This document shows positions 56,885 through 64,000 of a DNA stretch of 64,000 bases, piece by piece. The notes beneath the pieces are model-generated. The model was not told the origin of the DNA. It did not search any database and was given only the letters and a program-made list of their open reading frames with translations. The translations under genes and the position numbers were made by a program. This DNA comes from Pochonia chlamydosporia 170. Taxonomy: Eukaryota > Ascomycota > Sordariomycetes > Hypocreales > Clavicipitaceae. How positions within the stretch are numbered: the stretch's first letter is position 1; each line of letters begins with the position of its first letter. The stretch is from assembly GCF_001653235.2 (NCBI RefSeq), contig NW_019154046.1, positions 186,001 through 250,000 of the forward strand. Direction: 5' to 3'.

Positions 56885-59347
56885 ATGGCGTCCACACAGC
56901 CGCCTCGCCGTAATGCAGATGAGCCGGCAAGCCTTCCTTGTTTCATATATCCCACCTCGAGAACGGTTCCGTTTTTTGATCGTACCGAGGACATCATACA
57001 AATTGACAGGTACTTCAATAACAGAGAACAAGATGCTGACCAGCCATTTCGCTCCCTCACATTATATGGTATCGGTGGGGTCGGCAAGAGTTCCATTGCT
57101 CTACGTTACGCGGAGACTAGGATTCGTCGCAAGGAACTCGATGCCATGTTTTGGGTAGCGGGTGAGAAGGAGGTCACCATTCGCCAAAGCTTCACTGATA
57201 TCGCCGTGCAATTGGAACTTCCGGGGTCACACCCGAAAGACCATGATCAAAACAGGACCGTAGTATTGGACTGGCTTCAAAACACAGGTGAGATTCCACC
57301 GGCATACTCCTTTCGACGCTAATAGGTACAGACTGCCGTTGGCTCTTGATTTTTGACAACGTTGAGTCTGTTGAGTTGCTGATGACATACTGGCCAACGG
57401 CCGCTCGTGGCCAGGCAGTCATCACCACTCGAAACCACAGCCTCGCATGTTATCCCAGCGATAGTGGACTCGAAATCAAGGGATGGGACAATGAGACTGG
57501 ATCTCAGTTCTTGGCTCACCTGCTCTCAACTGATATTGGTAAGCAGCTTACTGAAGAAGAATTCCGTAGCACCCATGAGCTCTCTCACAGTCTCAGTGGC
57601 CATGCCCTCGCGCTGTCCCTGATGGCTGGTCTAATCCATCGACGCTCCTGGTCTATTCAAGAGTTTGTTGAAGTGTATGAGAAGCAGCCACAAAAGGTAC
57701 ATGGTATATTTGGCAACAATTCAATCAACGCGCTTTGGGATATGTCGTTTCGTTCTCTCAGCAAAAGGGCAAGTGCGATTCTTGGCACACTGGCCTTTCT
57801 TTCCCCAGATAACATTCCTCAAGCTCTTTTTGAACCTAAAGAGCCAACAGCTTTCCCTGAATCACTCCAATTCTGCCAAGATCCTTTCGATTTCTCATAC
57901 GAAATCGAGTCCCTGATGACTTTGGGCCTGGTAAAGCGAAACAGGGAGCAACGGACATTTTCCATGCACAGACTTGTGCAAAAATCATTCAAACACTTTA
58001 TGAGCGCCGAAGACCGCCAGAGGAGTTTCAACGATGCGGCTCTACTGGTATCTGCGGCCTTTCCACGCAAGGACGCCGAGTTTGCACAGCTGTACCATTC
58101 GTGGAAAGCTTGCTCTCGCTATCTGCCACATGTACTTAGTTTGAGGGATTTCTTCGGTGAAGAAAGAGCAACACATCCTAAGTTCACGGCATTGGTCGAA
58201 TATTGTAGACTGAACAATGCGTGCCAACGGTAGGTGATGCAGGATCTGTTGCCTGTTTGTGGCCTGTGAAGTCACTGACTGAGTATAGCTATCTCATTGA
58301 AACCAATGGGTGCAACGATCTCCTTGACCTATTAGAAGTCAACAGCATGGCGATTCGCACGATCCCTCTCCAAGAACGGAGTACCCAGATCGAACTTGAA
58401 GGCGACTTGGCGTCTCACAGTGGCCAGGCCCTGGCACGAGTAGGGAGAACTCAAGACGGGGTCAAGCAGCTAAAGTTGGCGTACGAGCTCTTTGCCACGG
58501 AGCAGCCACGCAATCTCCGGGAGGAAGCATGGTGTGCTGAGAACCTCGCGGATGGCATCGCCTCGACGAACAATTTCCGGGATGCCGTGGCGCTCCAAGA
58601 AAAAGCCCGGGAGCATTGGCTGCACTGGGCCAAGGACAACAGCGAAGACAAGACAGAATGGCCTGCAATACTGAAATGGGGAATGGGCACCAATCTAGTC
58701 TGGGCAGGGCAAACACAACGCTCAAAAAATATTCTCACTCAGGGTCTTGTTCAGCTGGAAGCAGCTAAGCCGTACAACTGGGCCATGGTTGCATAGTAAG
58801 ATACCCATATTACCATGCAATTAACCTTCTAAATATGTTACAGTACTAACTACTCGCTCGGTACTGTTTACCGAGCCGAGAGGGACTTCGAGTCGGCAGA
58901 GAGACATTTCACAGAGGCTTACAATAAATGGATTTCAGGAGACAACCTTCTCTCTGACCCGTTTTGCGGAGCATGTGTATATCGAATGGGCTGCGCGGCT
59001 CTTGATCAAGATAAAGTGGAAACTGCCATGTACGTGCTGGCTCTTCTGTATATCTATCGACTTCATATCATATCAAACTCTGGCAGCTGACTTCCCTCAA
59101 CCTGGACAGAAAGCATCTGCGAGAAGCCGCTGTCATCACCGAGAGACACAAGATAAGGATGCCAGTGGAGCATGCCAGGTCACTTTTTAAACTATCTGAA
59201 GCTCTTGCGAGAGAGCCGAGAGACAGAAAAGCCTCGAAGAGACTTCATGAAGAGTCAACCAACCTTCTCGTATCTCGATTTCCTCAAGTAGAGATTACAG
59301 ACCAAGAGAAGACCTACGACGATCTAATTTTCATTTGGTGGAGATGA
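56885..59347 (+). CDS. NB-ARC/TPR STAND protein (fungal NLR-like)
   Basis: Exons 56885-57287, 57332-58229, 58289-58795, 58844-59029 and 59110-59347 encode about 743 residues. Introns are 44, 59, 48 and 80 nt. Walker A is GIGGVGKSS (62-70), Walker B LLIFDN (139-144), a sensor stretch GQAVITTRN follows, and MHRLVQ near 345 is the usual MHD-like motif. The C-terminal third is helical TPR repeats (for example GTVYRAERDFESAERHFTEAY). STAND proteins bind ATP, oligomerise on ligand sensing and trigger defence or cell death in fungi. No N-terminal effector domain precedes the nucleotide-binding domain. The acceptor of intron 1 could instead be 6 bases earlier, adding two residues. The frame is open for a few dozen bases upstream of the ATG, so an upstream exon is not excluded. 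Confidence 0.88.
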
Positions 59348-59470
59348 CAAAAAGTAGACGCTAGCAGTATTGGCAATAATTACACCTGACAACTGAGGCT
59401 TCGAGGATATCTATCAGAAGAGAACTTTGCCGCCATGCTGTAGGAATGCAAGTAACATTTTGGCAATGAT

Positions 59471-60778
59471 CTAAAAATACTCTAAGAACCGCTTTCGTCT
59501 TTCCTCGTCAGTCATTTTCCCGAACTCTTCTACCTCTTTGTCCTTTACGGAGATATACCACTTGAGCAAGTCATCCCCAACCAAACTCCTCATAGCTTCA
59601 TCCTCCTTTAACGAATGCAGCGCCTCTTTCAACGTTACTGGCATGTGCTTGTCCATTCCGTGGTCTGCTCGCATCTTTTCGTCCATTACGTCTGGGAAGA
59701 ACTTGCAGTCTTTCCAAGCCAGAACAGTCTTCTTCCTAAGCCCATCTAGCCCGGCTAGCACAACGGTGGCGGTGAACAAGTACGGATTTGCAGTACCGTC
59801 CATCATGCGAACCTCCCAGTGCAAGTCACTGATCTTTCGTACAGGTAGGTCACGATTATCGGTGCCGAATCCGATCCATGTCCCGGTAGCGTCGCTGACC
59901 GAGCGAACGTAGCCATCATAGTTTGCCATGCCAAAGGCGCAGAGTGAGCCCATATGATCAAGAATGCCGGCCACGAAATGATCCACCAGGGCATGGTCAA
60001 GCTTATCAAGAGAAAGGTGGAGATGCAGGCCATTTGAGGGTCCTGTCATGGTTGGTTTTGGTGTCATTGTCGCTTTGATGTTTTGTCGTACGCATATTGT
60101 ACGAATAGCTTCTTGTGCCAGAATAAGGGAGTCAACAGCCTTCAGTGCTGGCTCCGGGGCAAGAGCAATCTCCAGTTGGTCGTTGACTTCCGCATGAAAG
60201 TGGTGAATGCTGATGGATGACAGCTCAAGAGCGGTGATGATCTCTTCGACCAATTTCAACGTCTCGGCACGCAGTCCCGCTGGTCTTGAGTAGCCGTTCA
60301 GCCGATCCATGGGTTGAATAACGTTGTCTGATGCGTCTAGAAGCACAAACTCGATCTCAAAGCCGATCAATATTGTTGATCCCCATTCATTCTCTAGTTG
60401 CTCAATTGCCTTAACTAGAAGCATGCGGGGACACTTGTCAAACCTCTTCACAGCATCCTGTTGGTCGACAAAGCTCATTGCAGCCGCATGGCCGAATTTG
60501 AAACCGCAAGGACGTAGGGAGGACCAGTCCGGGCACAAGTTCCAAGTTTCGTGATAGTCGCTGAGGGAAAAGATTCTGGGAGCAGTAGAGATGGGAATGA
60601 TCATGCTGTTTTGAGCGAGATGAATGATCTCACTGCCGCTGGCAATTCGAAGGCAGCGGGCCATGGGAACGAAGCGGACACGCAATACACCAGAGTAGTC
60701 GATCCATTGTATGCGAATGAATTTGATGTTTTTGTTCACCCGGAGAAATTCTTGAAGCTTTTCCTGGTCTGATGACAT
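59471..60778 (-). CDS. Glutamine-synthetase-I-like protein (FluG-C-terminus type)
   Basis: Single exon, 435 residues from the first ATG (60778); in-frame sequence continues 15 codons upstream but starts at GTG. Glutamine synthetase type I marks are in order: GFEIEF (139-144, metal-binding Glu), HHFHAEVND (192-200), SNGLHLHLSL (248-257, metal and ATP), NRDLPVR (308-314) and EVRMMDGTANPYL (322-334). This is the class of the FluG C-terminal half and of gamma-glutamyl-amine ligases, not the eukaryotic type II enzyme for ammonia assimilation. The substrate is likely an amine other than ammonia, by inference. Its 3' end lies 123 bases from the end of the NB-ARC gene in convergent orientation. Confidence 0.9.
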   Translation of the reverse strand: MSSDQEKLQEFLRVNKNIKFIRIQWIDYSGVLRVRFVPMARCLRIASGSEIIHLAQNSMIIPISTAPRIFSLSDYHETWNLCPDWSSLRPCGFKFGHAAAMSFVDQQDAVKRFDKCPRMLLVKAIEQLENEWGSTILIGFEIEFVLLDASDNVIQPMDRLNGYSRPAGLRAETLKLVEEIITALELSSISIHHFHAEVNDQLEIALAPEPALKAVDSLILAQEAIRTICVRQNIKATMTPKPTMTGPSNGLHLHLSLDKLDHALVDHFVAGILDHMGSLCAFGMANYDGYVRSVSDATGTWIGFGTDNRDLPVRKISDLHWEVRMMDGTANPYLFTATVVLAGLDGLRKKTVLAWKDCKFFPDVMDEKMRADHGMDKHMPVTLKEALHSLKEDEAMRSLVGDDLLKWYISVKDKEVEEFGKMTDEERRKRFLEYF

Positions 60779-62984
60779 TGTCGGGGTTGAGGCGGTAGGA
60801 AGGCGAAATTTCGTATTTTCCACGGACTAGAAGTCGACGAGCCGAGCAGAGGAACTGCAGTTGCTCGCAAGTCCTATGATAACTCCAGTAAGCAAAGTAT
60901 TGCAGTCGATCTGTAGCTCGATGTAATCTTAACTTCTTCCACCAACTTCTCCCTCCTTGAGCGCGCAGTCCACATGTAGTTGCAATTGCTCGCTCAATAC
61001 TCAGTGCCGCGTGACTGATGAGCTCAACGAATGCTGCAACATCTTATTACCGTTGGCTATCCAATATTTCCCCGCCCGGGAGCGTCCAAAAGAGGAGTTG
61101 TTGTTGGCTTTGAGCAGCATGCGCCCTGACCAAGTCTTGAAGATGACTCTTGTTGGGTGCCAGATGCAGATATGGTTGAAAACCAAGTAAGGGAATGTAA
61201 AAGCTTTGAAAAGCTCTTGCAATCTCTTTACAGGTGCCCTTGGATTTCGCTACCAGTCAAATTTGGCCCTAGCACTGACATACGTTTGTCAACTTTCTCA
61301 TAATGGTGGGCATTGTTTAGGTATTTGGCGACTTGTGACCAAGATGCAGCTTTAGAGTATTGTTTGCCATAGTAAATTATATCGCAGTACCCGGAGAGTA
61401 TGAGTCATCGTGACAAAGAATATGCGTAATTAGATCTTTACTCGAATTGGAACGGCCGCACCGTAATACTTTGCGTTTTTAGGTTCCTGCGTCCGTCTTC
61501 ATTTCGGGAGGAATGTAGTCGTGTTGCGAGTGTCAAAGCGAGTTAATCGACCCGGACTGTGCCTGGGCATTAAATCATGTGAAGTTTTACTTCTGTGCCT
61601 GAACTTCTATTGAGCTTGTACAAGACAATATGAAGGCGTGGGCCGAAGTCTTGCGGTGTGCAGTTGGCAAATTCGACCAATCCCAAGACCTCGCACTTCT
61701 GCCAAGGGTATGCAGGCCTAGAATCGGTTACTAAAGATTTGCAAGTAATACAAGCTGAAAGAATCAGTCATCCGTTGAGAAGAAAAACATTCTTTGTGCC
61801 AACTTACGCAGCACCATGTCCACACGTCACTGTGATGTTATCCGACTCGCATGCCGCACTGCATTAGGACTGGACACACCCATTTAGAGTCGCGCTCGCA
61901 CCGATCGACAAGGCAGTTCATAGCAAACATAATAGTCAAGTTGAAAAGAAATCGTCCAAGGCCACACTTGCCTCTGGTTAAAATCTTTAGGGTAGTACCA
62001 TAAATGACGATATCTTGACACAAAAAGCTCTAAGTGCTAATTTGCTATACCATTACTTCTACTTACCTGCCAGGGTATTATTGCTTGCACCTGTAAGTTG
62101 GCTTAATTCGACGTCATCCCTCCACCATAGAGCAATGCTATCCGACAGGCACAGGAAATGGTTACTTTATCACGACAAAGATATCCTTTTTCGCCCTATC
62201 TAACTACAAGACTGGTCAACTATTTGCGAGTCATGCGCGGTTGAGAGGTTTCTTCCTTGATTTGTCAAGAAATAGTGCTGTTTCTCTCCTCTTCATCGGC
62301 GACCAGGACTTGGACGGTCAAGCCCACCTGATGTTTAGTTAATGGTGTCAGCAACCATTTGCATACTTAGGCTAAGACACCTTCCCGACCTCCATTGCGC
62401 TCCTTTGGACCGTCGGGGTGGGAAGAGTTGTTTTAACCGCAACACGCGACACGACGTTGCTAGCATCGATCAACGAAGCTACGAGTGCATGTGTCGGCAC
62501 TTGGCAAGCATCACCAGCCCTGGCAACCTTGCAAGGTTCGTGGCTGAAGAACGATTACCGGACAAGGAATAGGATGCGACAGGTTCTCACAAAGATTGGG
62601 GAAACTAGGAAACTAGTCCAGCGTGGCGTCGGGACACGGATCGACAAAGCATGCCGCCTGACCGAGGCTGGCAGACAGAGAAACACAATCGGGAAACAAT
62701 GGGCCCAATTTATAAAGAAATCTGCAGAAACACACCCGCAGAACGGATTTGGGCTTGGGTTGTCGTATGGCTGACGTAGTTGATTGCTTGGACTTGCCGA
62801 TCTGCGATCAATTGGACTTCTACCGAGGCTGGAGTCTTTGCTTCTGATCCCGCAAAGCTTCTACTTAAGATAAATTCTGTCTGCCATTGCTCTGACGGGA
62901 AGTAGAAACCGGATTTGGCTTTTCACGGATTCAACACGGCGGAAATACTGGCGAGTCTCGGTCTAAGACACATCACATTTCACA
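60779..62984. other. 2.2 kb spacer before the membrane protein gene
   Basis: No supportable gene. Short frames (for example 62418-62774, 118 codons on plus) show no domain. The left end is the promoter of the glutamine-synthetase-like gene and the right end that of the membrane protein. Confidence 0.45.
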
Positions 62985-63639
62985 ATGGCAGCTAAACCAA
63001 AAGCATTCGCTGAGCCCTCCTCACCCCTCTGCGGGTTTCGAAACATGGATCTCGCTCTTCGAATTTTGTCGGTCGCAATCTGTATTGCAATTCTAATTAT
63101 CGGAGGAGTTGCCACCTCTAAATCTGGTGTTATTCTGATAGGCATCCTCGGCCCGCCGGTGAGTTTCCATTGTAGCAATGCCTTTCCGTGTTATGCATTC
63201 TAGCTAACACAAACTTGAGGCCGCGGTCACGATTCTCTGGTCTTTGGTTCAGTTCGGATTCTCGCTCAGCAAATACGAATACCTGAACTTCCGATCACAT
63301 TTCCGCATGGCGATTGGTGTCATTATTACCATTGGCTGGGTTATAGCTGTCATTTGCCTCGGCTTGTTTAGAAGTTGGTGGGCGGATGGCGACTCAAGCT
63401 TCAGTTACACATCAGATCCAGACGCTGAGAGCTCTACGAGTAAACTGGTCGTACGGCTTACCGGCGCCGGATTGGGTCTGGGATGTGCGGCAGCGTAAGT
63501 ATAAAATGCCAAGTGCCATGCTTGCTCTATCCGCTAAGTTTTGTATAGATTGGTACAAATCGCCATTTGTTGGGTTTCGCTGCGTAGAATGACCGTTCAT
63601 CCAAGACAGAAGTCGTCCTCCACAGCGTCTACAGTTTGA
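62985..63639 (+). CDS. Small four-helix membrane protein, MARVEL-like
   Basis: Exons 62985-63158, 63220-63494 and 63549-63639 encode about 179 residues. Introns of 61 and 54 nt show GTGAGT/GTAAGT donors, CTAAC/CTAAG sites and AG acceptors, and all phases match. Four hydrophobic helices are visible: LRILSVAICIAILIIGG, the GVILIGILGPP-AAVTILWSLV pair across the first splice, MAIGVIITIGWVIAVICLGLF, and LGLGCAAA joined to LVQIAICWVSL. The short N-terminus and Ser/Thr/Arg C-terminal tail fit fungal MARVEL-domain proteins, which sit in the plasma membrane or its domains. The exact role is unknown. Confidence 0.78.
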
Positions 63640-64000
63640 TTACACTAGATACTGGCCAGCCTGAACCGACACTGTTGGTATACGGACTTCACAAGCCTTT
63701 ATTTGCGCAGACATTTGAGGCTCTGAATGAGACGATTGGCGTGCATATTCATGAGAGAATGAGATTGGGGGGAGTAACCGGCGTAATTTTGGTTCATGAC
63801 TAGCAGACTTGACACCTTATGGTATTACTAAAAGTAGTAATGGCTAATTCATAATCGGTCTTATCCGTTTACTTGGTTCGACCTTTGTGAGAAGTTATAT
63901 GAACATTTGAGGTCGCATGTATTCTGACCATGGGACCGTAAAATAAAGGCGCTGCAAGTTTCGTTCAACCCCGGCTAATCCCATCACGAGCTTCACTCGT
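63640..64000. other. Right edge
   Basis: 3' region of the membrane protein gene followed by sequence in which I see no feature. Confidence 0.45.

Noticed and set aside
62418..62774. 118-codon plus-strand frame before the membrane protein gene
   Set aside because: No domain and non-ATG beginning; not enough to call a gene.

Overview
The window is nuclear DNA of a filamentous ascomycete. Genes carry short GT-AG introns (44-111 nt) with CTAAC/CTAAT-like branch sites. Several families present here are typical of filamentous fungi: a HET-domain protein, an NB-ARC/TPR STAND protein, a proteinase-K-like secreted subtilase and a Fusarium-type galactose oxidase. Overall resemblance points to Sordariomycetes and probably Hypocreales (Metarhizium/Pochonia-like); that placement is an inference from protein style, not a search result.

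Layout. An intron-containing tRNA-His (778-866, -) is followed by a block of proteostasis genes: a Hel2/ZNF598-type ubiquitin ligase (+) convergent with the unfolded-protein sensor IRE1 (-), then eIF3b/Prt1 (-) divergent from the chaperonin subunit CCT2 (+), whose first coding exon is only the ATG. A long spacer leads to a TBC-domain protein whose two catalytic fingers look replaced (20.3-22.5 kb) and a single-copy transposase-derived protein (23.5-24.7 kb). A 5.5 kb gene-free stretch precedes a delta-12 fatty acid desaturase (30.2-31.7 kb), and another 4.7 kb gene-poor stretch follows it.

From 36.4 kb there are two secreted enzymes in convergent orientation (galactose oxidase, subtilisin-like protease), a small protein of a mainly bacterial family, cytosolic asparaginyl-tRNA synthetase, an F-box-like protein and a frame-broken unidentified reading frame, the last five all on the minus strand. 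From 47.7 kb there is a membrane-anchored HET protein, a type-IIC-like P-type cation ATPase, an NB-ARC/TPR protein convergent with a glutamine-synthetase-like protein, and finally a small four-helix membrane protein. The HET and NB-ARC genes lie within about 7 kb of each other, which makes this end a candidate allorecognition or immunity region.

Nearly half of the window is non-coding. That DNA holds short recurring motifs (TACGGAGTA, GTACTGTAC and CCAGAC), found by eye and more frequent than random expectation; the first two sometimes fuse into one composite element. Exon boundaries were set by hand from splice signals, reading phase and expected protein continuity. No alignments were run.
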